Part shown: piece after piece, positions 1 to 5,545 of the stretch | How the letters are laid out: each line of letters starts with the position of its first letter | Numbering within the stretch: the first letter of the stretch is position 1 | NCBI GenBank assembly: GCA_026001225.1 | Contig: BNZQ01000082.1 | Span: forward strand, 1 to 5,830 | From: Clostridia bacterium | Lineage (GTDB): Bacteria > Bacillota > Clostridia > Christensenellales > DUVY01 | Length of the DNA: 5,830 bases | Direction: 5' to 3' | Position numbers and translations under genes: made by a program | The notes under the pieces: model-generated | The model's input: the letters and a program-made list of their open reading frames with translations, nothing else | What the model was told of the DNA's origin: nothing | The model's database searches: none

Positions 1-33
1 CCTTCAAATAAGGAGCGGACACTCCCTTTTTAT

Positions 34-62
34 TTGCCTATTTCCGGATTCCGTGCTATACT
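34..62 (+). promoter_or_regulatory. Sigma-A-type extended -10 promoter of leuCDB
   Basis: A -35 box TTGCCT (34-39, 4 of 6 matches to consensus) is followed by exactly 17 bp and a -10 box TATACT (57-62, 5 of 6). A TG dinucleotide at 54-55, one base before the -10 box, makes it an extended -10 promoter. Transcription would start near 68-70, leaving an untranslated leader of only about 20 nt before leuC. There is therefore no room for a T-box or leader peptide between this promoter and the gene. Any leucine control acting here would have to be at the promoter itself or come from a transcript starting further upstream. The boxes are seen directly; activity is inferred. Confidence 0.7.
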
Positions 63-72
63 ATTATCGTAT

Positions 73-78
73 AAAGGA
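73..78 (+). promoter_or_regulatory. Ribosome binding site that fixes the leuC start
   Basis: AAGGAG lies 10 nt before the ATG at 89. An in-frame ATG at 53 lies upstream of this site and inside the promoter -10 region, so it cannot be the start of a transcript from that promoter. The 12 extra residues it would add are not part of the family. The ATG at 89 is therefore the start; a further in-frame ATG at 95 is less well spaced. Confidence 0.8.
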
Positions 79-88
79 GTTTTCCGAT

Positions 89-1348
89 ATGGCAATGACG
101 ATGACGCAAAAAATCCTTGCGGCGCACGCCGGATTGAAAGAGGTGAAGGCCGGGCAGTTGATCACCGCCAAGGTGGATTTGGTATTGGCGAACGACGTGA
201 CCGCGCCGGTTTCGGTCAAGGAGTTTGAACGCGCGGGGATTCCCGCCGTGAAGGATAACAAGGCGATCGCCCTTGTCATGGATCACTTTACGCCCAACAA
301 GGATATCAAAGCCGCCGAGCAATGTAAATGTGTGCGCGCCTTTGCAAGTAAGCACGGAATCGAAAACTTCTTCGACGTAGGCGAAATGGGGATCGAACAC
401 GCCCTGTTGCCCGAAAAAGGGCTTGTCGGCCCCGGCGACTGCGTGATCGGCGCGGACAGTCATACATGCACCTACGGCGCGTTGGGAGCGTTCTCCACCG
501 GCATGGGCAGCACCGATATCGCGGCGGGCTTTGCGCGCGGCGAGGCATGGTTCAAGGTGCCGTCCGCGATGAAATTCGTCCTCAGAAATAAGCCCGCGAA
601 ATATATCACGGGCAAGGATATCATTCTGTATATCATCGGCCGAATCGGCGTGGACGGCGCGCTGTATAAATCCATGGAGTTCGCCGGTGACGGGCTGAAA
701 TATCTCGGAATCGACGACCGTTTCACGATCGCCAACATGGCGATCGAGGCGGGCGCGAAAAACGGCATCCTGCCCGCCGACACGGTGGTTTCGGACTACA
801 TAAAAGGACGCTTCAAACGCGAGCCTAAAATCTATGAGGCCGACGCGGACGCCGAATACGAAAGCGTCACGGAAGTGGATTTGTCCGCCCTACGGCCCGT
901 CGTGGCTTTCCCCCACCTGCCGAGCAATACGCGGACGATCGATAACGTCGGTACCGTGCCGATCGATCAGGTCGTCATCGGCAGCTGTACCAACGGGCAT
1001 ATCACGGACTTGCGGATCGCGGCGGGTATTTTAAAGGGGCGTCGCGTCGCCAAGGGCGTTCGGACGATCGTCATTCCGGCAACCAACGAAATCTATCTGC
1101 AGGCGATGCACGAGGGCTTGATCGAGAGCTTTATCCGCGCGGGCGCGATCGTGTCCACCCCCACCTGCGGGCCGTGCCTCGGCGGGCATATGGGTATTTT
1201 GGCGGCGGGCGAACGCGCCGTCGCCACCACCAACCGCAACTTTGTCGGCCGCATGGGGCATCCCGAGTCGGAGGTCTATTTGGCCTCGCCCTATATCGCG
1301 GCGGCCAGCGCGGTATTGGGCCGGATCGGTTCGCCGGACGAGTTATAA
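89..1348 (+). CDS. leuC: 3-isopropylmalate dehydratase, large subunit
   Basis: This is the catalytic large subunit of isopropylmalate isomerase, a cytoplasmic [4Fe-4S] enzyme of the aconitase family. With LeuD it converts 2-isopropylmalate to 3-isopropylmalate via isopropylmaleate in leucine synthesis. The 419 residues match the short LeuC/homoaconitase-type subunit of Clostridia and archaea rather than the ~466-residue enterobacterial form. The three cluster cysteines are visible: C300 in the VIGSCTNG motif, and C360 and C363 in [10 protein letters not shown]. The GADSHT substrate-region motif is at 121-126, with GMGSTD following. The start at 89 follows an AAGGAG site; the stop is TAA. leuD follows after 90 nt and leuB after that, which points to isopropylmalate rather than homoaconitate as substrate. 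The sequence appears intact, with no missing key residue. Confidence 0.96.
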   Translation: MAMTMTQKILAAHAGLKEVKAGQLITAKVDLVLANDVTAPVSVKEFERAGIPAVKDNKAIALVMDHFTPNKDIKAAEQCKCVRAFASKHGIENFFDVGEMGIEHALLPEKGLVGPGDCVIGADSHTCTYGALGAFSTGMGSTDIAAGFARGEAWFKVPSAMKFVLRNKPAKYITGKDIILYIIGRIGVDGALYKSMEFAGDGLKYLGIDDRFTIANMAIEAGAKNGILPADTVVSDYIKGRFKREPKIYEADADAEYESVTEVDLSALRPVVAFPHLPSNTRTIDNVGTVPIDQVVIGSCTNGHITDLRIAAGILKGRRVAKGVRTIVIPATNEIYLQAMHEGLIESFIRAGAIVSTPTCGPCLGGHMGILAAGERAVATTNRNFVGRMGHPESEVYLASPYIAAASAVLGRIGSPDEL

Positions 1349-1353
1349 AAGTT

Positions 1354-1409
1354 AAAGTTTTTGGAAAGGGTTTTGCGGGGAAAACTTTTTTATAAAAAAG
1401 TTCTCTCGC
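1354..1409. repeat. A/T-rich hairpin element between leuC and leuD
   Basis: Most of the 90-nt gap between leuC and leuD is structured. AACTTTTTT (1383-1391) and AAAAAAGTT (1394-1402) form a perfect 9-bp inverted repeat. The pairing can extend outward through the G-rich segment at 1375-1381 and the C/T-rich segment at 1403-1409 with a mismatch, a G-T pair and a bulge. An upstream arm AAAGTTTT (1354-1361) is complementary to AAAACTTT (1381-1388) and so competes for the same strand. I have seen short intergenic elements of this general layout (G-rich run, AACTTTTTT, complementary AAAAAAGTT, C-rich run) in Clostridia, but that is memory, not a search. It may be a dispersed repeat, an mRNA stabiliser or processing site, or a weak terminator or attenuator. 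Confidence 0.65.
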
Positions 1410-1438
1410 TAAATGAAAATAAGGAGTAAAACGATAAA

Positions 1439-1921
1439 ATGAAAATAACCGGATCGGTACATAAATACGGCTCTAACGTCGACACCGACGTAATCATACC
1501 GGCGCGGTATCTGAATACCACGTCGCACGCGGAGCTTGCGGCGCACTGCATGGAGGATATCGACAAGGATTTTATTCAACGGGTCAAGGCGGGCGATATT
1601 CTCGTCGCCGAAGACAATTTCGGTTGCGGATCGAGTCGCGAGCACGCCCCGATCGCGATCAAAGCGAGCAGCGTTTCCTGCGTAATCGCGAATACGTTCG
1701 CCCGAATTTTCTACCGCAACGCGATCAACACCGGCTTGCCGATTTTAGAATGCCCCGTCGCCGTGAAAAATATCAAAGCGGGCGACAGGGTTTCGGTCGA
1801 TTTTGCGACGGGAGCAATCAAAAACGAAACGAACGGAAAGGTTTTTCACGCCGCGCCGTTCCCCGAATCGATTCAAAAGATTATCAACGCGGGCGGGTTG
1901 CTGAATTTCATTAAAGCTTAA
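1439..1921 (+). CDS. leuD: 3-isopropylmalate dehydratase, small subunit
   Basis: This is the small (swivel-domain) subunit that completes the LeuCD isomerase and supplies residues that bind the substrate. At 160 residues it has the normal length of the short LeuD/HacB-type subunit. The diagnostic stretch is [11 protein letters not shown] at 61-71; its Ser/Arg residues contact substrate carboxylates in aconitase-family enzymes. The N-terminal [17 protein letters not shown] segment (11-27) includes the loop YLNT (24-27), which is the specificity region in this family. Translation starts at an ATG 12 nt after AAGGAG (1421-1426), a slightly long spacing. It lies 90 nt after leuC and 19 nt before leuB, so co-transcription is expected. 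The hairpin element just upstream could affect the expression of leuD and leuB relative to leuC. Confidence 0.96.
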   Translation: MKITGSVHKYGSNVDTDVIIPARYLNTTSHAELAAHCMEDIDKDFIQRVKAGDILVAEDNFGCGSSREHAPIAIKASSVSCVIANTFARIFYRNAINTGLPILECPVAVKNIKAGDRVSVDFATGAIKNETNGKVFHAAPFPESIQKIINAGGLLNFIKA

Positions 1922-1940
1922 TGCTAATTAGGAGGTAATT

Positions 1941-3020
1941 ATGGAAAAATATACTATCGCCGTGATCGACGGCGACGGGATCGGGCCGGAAGTCGTGAGT
2001 GCAACCTTGAAGGTACTGACCGCAGTCGGAAAGAAATTCGGACACAAATTCAGCTTTAAGCACGTTTTGATGGGCGGGTGCGCGATCGACGCGACCGGCG
2101 TTCCCCTGCCGAAGAAAACCGTTTCGGCCTGCAAACGGAGCAACGCGGTACTGCTCGGCGCGGTCGGCGGCCCGAAATGGGACAAGCTGCCCGGACATTT
2201 GCGCCCCGAAGCGGGCTTGCTGGGAATACGCGCCGCGCTCGGACTGTACGCAAATATCCGGCCCGCCGTCCTCTATCCATCGTTGGCGGCGGCCTGTCCC
2301 CTGCGCCCCGATATCGCCGAGAAAGGAATCGATTTAATTGTCGTGCGCGAGCTGACAGGCGGCATGTACTTTGGAAAGCGCGGCCTGAAAGAGGGCAAAT
2401 TCGGCGCGGAGGCGTGGGATACCGAGAAATATAACGTTATGGAAATCCAACGGATTTGCAAAATCGGCTTCGAGACGGCGCGCGCGCGGCGCAAAAAATT
2501 GACGAGCATCGACAAAGCGAACGTGTTAGAAAGCAGCCGCTTGTGGCGCAAGACCGTCCACGAAATGGCGGCAGACTATCCCGATGTCGTTTTAGAGGAT
2601 ATGTTGGTGGACAACGCGGCGATGCAGCTTGTCAAAAATCCCGCGCAATTCGACGTGATCGTCACAAGCAACATGTTTGGCGACATTTTGAGCGACGAAG
2701 CCTCTATGGTCACGGGCAGTATCGGTTTGCTCGCGTCGTCCTCCCTCGGCGAAAAAAATCCGGGGCTGTTCGAGCCGATCCACGGCAGCGCGCCCGATAT
2801 CGCCGGACAGGACAAGGCGAATCCGATCGCGACGATTTTATCCGCCGCTATGCTGTTGCTGTCGCTGAAATTGGATAAAGAAGCGAACGCCGTTGAAAAT
2901 GCGGTCAAAGCGGTCTTGTCCGAAACCGCGTACCGCACGGGCGACATCGCCTCGACCGGACACACCGTCGTCGGTTGCGTGAAAATGGGAAATCTCATTC
3001 AAGAGCGCATAAAAATATAG
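1941..3020 (+). CDS. leuB: 3-isopropylmalate dehydrogenase
   Basis: This cytoplasmic NAD-dependent enzyme oxidatively decarboxylates 3-isopropylmalate to 2-oxoisocaproate, the precursor of leucine. The 359 residues are typical for LeuB. Family features in order are GDGIGPEV (11-18), AVGGPKWD (74-81), the substrate arginines R97, R107 and R136, VRELTGGMYFG (135-145) with Y143, DKANVLESSRLWR (191-203) with K192, the metal ligands D224, D248 and D252 (the last two in FGDILSDEAS), and the NAD-loop segment EPIHGSAPDIAG (278-289). The residue pattern RPEAGLLGIR is that of isopropylmalate rather than isocitrate dehydrogenase. A strong AGGAGGT (1930-1936) precedes the ATG by 4 nt. It is the last gene of the operon, and no classic terminator with a T-run follows; a palindromic repeat starts 4 nt after the stop. 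Confidence 0.97.
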   Translation: MEKYTIAVIDGDGIGPEVVSATLKVLTAVGKKFGHKFSFKHVLMGGCAIDATGVPLPKKTVSACKRSNAVLLGAVGGPKWDKLPGHLRPEAGLLGIRAALGLYANIRPAVLYPSLAAACPLRPDIAEKGIDLIVVRELTGGMYFGKRGLKEGKFGAEAWDTEKYNVMEIQRICKIGFETARARRKKLTSIDKANVLESSRLWRKTVHEMAADYPDVVLEDMLVDNAAMQLVKNPAQFDVIVTSNMFGDILSDEASMVTGSIGLLASSSLGEKNPGLFEPIHGSAPDIAGQDKANPIATILSAAMLLLSLKLDKEANAVENAVKAVLSETAYRTGDIASTGHTVVGCVKMGNLIQERIKI

Positions 3021-3023
3021 AAA

Positions 3024-3088
3024 TTCGCGTTTGGTTGGAACCGAAGCGCGAAGCGAGCGATCAAACGAGGAATCCGTTAGGATTCCTC
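3024..3088. repeat. Palindromic repeat at the convergent junction after leuB
   Basis: The clearest part is a perfect hairpin: GAGGAATCC (3067-3075), loop GTTA, GGATTCCTC (3080-3088). Before it, CGTTTG (3028-3033) pairs with CAAACG (3062-3067), enclosing a region with the repeated unit GAAGCG/CGAAGCG/AGCGA. TTCGCG (3024-3029) can alternatively pair with CGCGAA (3047-3052). The segment lies between two convergent genes and overlaps the last codons of the minus-strand gene. No T-run follows the hairpin on either strand, so a standard intrinsic terminator is not supported, although a strong stem between convergent genes may still slow RNA polymerase or protect 3' ends. It looks like a dispersed palindromic (REP-like) unit; no second copy is present in this window. 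Confidence 0.6.
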
Positions 3089-3544
3089 AAGTTGTCTTTA
3101 ACGATTAAACCCTCATCGTACTTCGGGGAATACAATATGCGGATTTCCCCGTCCGCATATTTCTTATATGCTCCGAGATAACCTTTCCAACCCCCAAGAA
3201 CCTTTGCCGTACTCTCTTTTTTGTGTTGCTGACCGGCAATTTTGAATCTCACTTGAATTTTTATAGCTTTCGGTTGCCAAACAACAGATCTAACTTCGTC
3301 TATTTTTGAGGAATAAGCCCCCCGTTTCAATCGCGTCTTGCATCCATAAAACGATTTTCCTTTTTAGTTTGTTATTTTTTACCCATATAAAAACAAACAC
3401 GGCAAGGCATGAAAGCATAAAAATGTTTCCGAGTATCATAGCAAGAATCATCTCATTATCCCACTCGATATCGAAAACGAGTAGCAAGACGGCAATCAAG
3501 GGCATGATAAGACACGTACCCATACCGACATAAAGAACAGACAA
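3061..3544 (-). pseudogene. Small two-helix membrane protein gene, split by a 1-nt frameshift
   Basis: Two minus-strand frames overlap here. The first (TTG at 3544, ending at 3290) encodes two hydrophobic helices at about residues 5-26 and 33-55, then a basic stretch KNNKLKRK and WMQDAIETG. The second (ending with TGA at 3061) continues as AYSSKIDE, KAIKIQVRFKIAG and a conserved-looking KYADGEIRILYSPKYDE. Deleting one G from the G6 run (C6 at 3318-3323 on the + strand) joins them into one protein of about 160 residues. Small clostridial membrane proteins with this layout (two helices, then a cytoplasmic domain ending near ILYSPKYDEV) are familiar to me, but no function is known. The basic residues after helix 2 suggest both termini are cytoplasmic. 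The start is uncertain: TTG at 3544 has only a weak AGAAAG before it. The DNA is clearly more A/T-rich than its neighbours. A sequencing error at the G run is an alternative to true decay. Confidence 0.7.
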
Positions 3545-3604
3545 ATTCTTTCTGTTGAGAAGCTGTCCATGACTTCATGAAACGTCAATATTTGAGATTT
3601 CCAT

Positions 3605-4345
3605 TTAGTCCTCCGACACGTTTTTCTCGCTGTCGGACAGCGTCAATTTCGAAGGCTTTTGCGGCAGGCGGTGGCTGTTAATCACCAAATCGTTGATCAC
3701 CAATTCGTAGGTACAGCCTAAAAAGGTCGCGGCCTGCTCACTGAGAACCATGCGCGGCATGTAAATTTGAAAGTACTCCATAAGCGAGGAGCTGTGATCC
3801 ATGAACAGAACAAGCTTGATCGCCTTGCGCGCCTTGTCCACGACGACGAAATTTTTCTTGATAGCGTAATTCACGCGGTCGTGAATATCGTCGGGATCGA
3901 ACTCGCCGCGGCGGACGCGCGTGCGGTGCGCGTCGCTCTTGTCCGCCAAAATCAGGGCCGCCGAGACCGGATTGACCGGTAGCCCATAATCCTCCTCGTG
4001 GTTTCCGATCGCCAGCATGATAAGGCTGATCTCGTCGGGATCCATCTTCATCCGATCCAAAATGTCGAAAGCCAGCGTCGCCCCCGTCATGCCGTGATAG
4101 AGGCGGTTGACGCTGTTGCCGATATCGTGCATCCAGCCCGCGATCGCGCCCAATTCGCAGGTGCGCTCGTCGTACCCCAATTCCTCCAAAATGTTGCGGG
4201 TCGTGTTGCTGACATAGCCCACGTGCCGCAGGCCGTGCTCGGTGTAGCCCTTGACCTCAAGGTACCTGTTTGCGCCGTTGATCAGCGACTTTATGCGCGG
4301 GTTGGACTTGACATCTTGCAGTGTGACACGTTTTGAAGTTTCCAT
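3605..4345 (-). CDS. HD-domain metal-dependent phosphohydrolase
   Basis: This 246-residue soluble protein carries an HD domain, the fold of metal-dependent phosphohydrolases acting on nucleotides or cyclic nucleotides. The metal-binding pattern is complete: H41 in GLRHVG, the H73-D74 pair in WMHDIGN, H84 (LYHG), H116 in IGNHEE, and D135 in the ILADKSDAHR segment (D138 nearby). The N-terminal TLQDVKSNPRIKSLI stretch and the C-terminal EYFQIYMPRM...FLGCTYELVIN region match a family widespread in Clostridia whose substrate is, to my knowledge, unknown. The last 20 residues (PQKPSKLTLSDSEKNVSED) look like a disordered tail. The ATG at 4345 is preceded by AAAGGA (4353-4358) at 7 nt. The TAA stop at 3607-3605 is followed at once by an ATG (3604-3602), as in coupled genes. 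No linked synthase or effector suggests a substrate. Confidence 0.88.
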   Translation of the reverse strand: METSKRVTLQDVKSNPRIKSLINGANRYLEVKGYTEHGLRHVGYVSNTTRNILEELGYDERTCELGAIAGWMHDIGNSVNRLYHGMTGATLAFDILDRMKMDPDEISLIMLAIGNHEEDYGLPVNPVSAALILADKSDAHRTRVRRGEFDPDDIHDRVNYAIKKNFVVVDKARKAIKLVLFMDHSSSLMEYFQIYMPRMVLSEQAATFLGCTYELVINDLVINSHRLPQKPSKLTLSDSEKNVSED

Positions 4346-4365
4346 GATGCTATCCTTTTTAAGAG

Positions 4366-4386
4366 CTGAGAAATATCGACCTGTCG
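4366..4386 (+). repeat. Truncated third left end of the MITE-like family
   Basis: The 21 nt here match the left end of the complete element at 5422-5442 at 18 of 21 positions when read from CTGA through the shared core TCGACCTGTCG. The rest of that element is absent: the sequence changes at 4387, and within 20 nt the next full copy begins. The intervening 4393-4403 contains another AACTGAAAATG end-type motif. It is most simply read as the remnant of an older copy broken by later insertion or deletion. Confidence 0.55.
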
Positions 4387-4404
4387 TTTATCAACTGAAA
4401 ATGA

Positions 4405-4536
4405 AACAAGTGAAAACTGAAAATTATTGACCTGTCGAAGAAGTAACTTTTATTATGCTGCAAGCTCCTTACCAACCGACAACCTTTCTTTTACGAGTCT
4501 TCGATCGAAATTTTCAGTTTTCAGTTTTCACTTGTT
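4405..4536 (+). mobile_element. MITE-like element, copy 1
   Basis: This 132-bp non-coding element has terminal inverted repeats. The left end 4405-4425 (AACAAGTGAAAACTGAAAA then TT) is complementary to the right end 4509-4536, except that the right arm contains one additional 7-bp CTGAAAA unit. The interior (4426-4508) aligns with that of the second copy at roughly three quarters of positions by eye, including the segments GACCTGTCGAA, AAGTAAC, TTTATTATGCT and CCGACAA. No open reading frame of its own was found, so any movement would need a transposase supplied elsewhere. It ends 15 nt before the stop codon of the helical-repeat protein gene (on the other strand) and fills most of the gap upstream of the HD gene. 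No convincing target-site duplication was seen. Confidence 0.75.
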
Positions 4537-4551
4537 GAAGCTTTCCGTTCT

Positions 4552-5379
4552 TTATTCGTCCATTTCCTTCATCGCCCGATAGTACGGGTCGTGTTCAAAG
4601 TTTTTCGGGTTGTCCAACGAGCCGCCCAAACCCTCTACGGCGTTGCGGGTTTCGACGAACTGCATATAGTTGATATCGGCGCGTTTGCCGTATGCCGCAA
4701 GAGCGGGCAGGGCGCGTTCGTCGCCGTATTTGCCCAAATACGAGGCGTACAACGCGGTGTCGTCGCTGTCCGCTTGAAACAGGCGCATCAGCAGCTTGAA
4801 AATACGCTCGTCCTTGTCGGCGTACACCAAAATATCGGCGATATTCTTTTCCATGGTTTCGGACAGATTCCCCGCGTCCAAACGCGCCAGCAACAGAGGG
4901 GCGGCTTGTCCCGCATCCGCGATCAGCTTTTCCACGGCGATCTCGGCGTATTCCTCGCCCCTGTCCCCCGTCAGCCAATCTATCAGCAATTCGGTCAGGC
5001 CCGCGTATCCGCTCTCGGATAAGAGGTTAACCGCGAACAAGGCCAATTCCGCGCTCTCGCCCATACGGGCGATCTCAAACAAATATCGGCCGCACGCGGG
5101 TAGGGCGGCGATCCGCTCGGCCAAAAGGTCGGGCGGCGACAGGTCGGCCGCCGTGTATCTGATCAGCAGGGCGACCAACTCCTTCGGGTCGGTCATTTGC
5201 TCGAAATAGCGGCGCGCGGACAATCCGCCGGTTTCCTTTAAAGGTACGTCGGCCCATTCGGCGTACACGCCTCCGGCCTCCTCTTCGAGAGCGGCATAGT
5301 CCGCGCCGGACGCTTTCCGGCGCTTGTACCATCCGTTCAGGTAGGTTGCGAAAATAGAATCAAAATCAATGAGTTGCAT
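4552..5379 (-). CDS. Helical-repeat (HEAT-like) protein of unknown function
   Basis: I do not recognise a named gene. The 275-residue product has no signal peptide or membrane segment and is acidic and rich in Leu and Ala. The first 60 residues (FDSIFATYLNGWYKRR ... EWADVP ... ARRYFEQM) form a distinct N-terminal part. From about 65 to 255 it runs as successive amphipathic helices, and the segment LGKYGDERALPALAAYGKRAD (about 215-235) resembles a HEAT/PBS-lyase-type repeat. Such proteins usually act as scaffolds or binding partners, so a protein-binding role is inference only. The start chosen is the ATG at 5379, with AAGGA (5389-5393) 9 nt upstream. The frame stays open upstream to 5514, but those codons lie inside the MITE-like element and give a low-quality sequence. 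It is flanked by two copies of that element. Confidence 0.8.
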   Translation of the reverse strand: MQLIDFDSIFATYLNGWYKRRKASGADYAALEEEAGGVYAEWADVPLKETGGLSARRYFEQMTDPKELVALLIRYTAADLSPPDLLAERIAALPACGRYLFEIARMGESAELALFAVNLLSESGYAGLTELLIDWLTGDRGEEYAEIAVEKLIADAGQAAPLLLARLDAGNLSETMEKNIADILVYADKDERIFKLLMRLFQADSDDTALYASYLGKYGDERALPALAAYGKRADINYMQFVETRNAVEGLGGSLDNPKNFEHDPYYRAMKEMDE

Positions 5380-5403
5380 TGTACGCGTTCCTTTCCTATC
5401 ACT

Positions 5404-5545
5404 TAAATTGAAAGATGAAAACTGAAAATGATCGACCTGTCGAAAAAGTAACTTTATTATGCTATAAGTTTCTTGCCCGCCGACAAAGCCGTCTTTACGG
5501 TTATTCGACCGCAATTTTCAGTTTTCCGTTTTCATCTTTCATTTA
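5404..5545 (+). mobile_element. MITE-like element, copy 2
   Basis: This second copy is in the same orientation as the one at 4405-4536. The left end (5404-5429; TAAAT, TGAAAGATG, AAAACTGAAAAT) is complementary to the right end (5513-5545), again with an extra 7-bp unit (here as CGGAAAA/CTGAAAA) only in the right arm. The stricter core, TGAAAG to CTTTCA, is 5409-5541, 133 bp, almost the same length as copy 1. The interior contains a perfect TCGAC-CT-GTCGA palindrome (5432-5443). The right edge overlaps the TAA stop (5545-5543) of the upstream minus-strand gene. The outer 5-6 bp of the ends differ from copy 1 (GATGAAAAC versus AAGTGAAAAC), so the copies are related rather than recent duplicates. 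Confidence 0.75.

Noticed and set aside
12..31. Possible intrinsic terminator of an upstream gene: GGAG, 6-nt loop, CTCC, then C and five Ts.
   Set aside because: The stem is only 4 bp, and extending it needs a bulge. With no upstream gene visible, this is too weak to call.
53..88. Longer leuC start at the ATG at 53.
   Set aside because: It overlaps the -10 box of the promoter, has no ribosome binding site, and adds residues not found in the family.
263..270. GCGATCGC octamers (also near 4140), reminiscent of the cyanobacterial HIP1 repeat.
   Set aside because: They are few and lie within coding regions where Ala/Ile/Ala codons explain them; the genes are of clostridial type.
56..463. Long minus-strand open frames opposite leuC, and similar frames opposite leuB and the right-hand genes.
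   Set aside because: They are shadows of the G/C-rich coding strand: Arg/Gly/Pro-rich, no family resemblance and no ribosome binding sites.
3067..3088. Bidirectional intrinsic terminator between leuB and the convergent gene.
   Set aside because: The 9-bp stem is strong, but no T-run follows on either strand, and it overlaps codons. It is reported as a repeat instead.
3575..3577. TGA read as a sense codon (alternative genetic code or selenocysteine) in the frame before the membrane-protein gene.
   Set aside because: All intact genes here use TGG for tryptophan and have no internal TGA. No selenocysteine-type hairpin is evident after it, and the gene is already frameshifted.
4346..4460. Promoter for the HD gene inside the repeat-filled gap.
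   Set aside because: A/T-rich -10-like hexamers occur, but none has a -35 box at 16-18 bp spacing, so no promoter could be supported.
5380..5514. N-terminal extension of the helical-repeat protein starting at 5514.
   Set aside because: These codons run through the MITE-like element, and a good ribosome binding site and ATG lie at 5393-5377.
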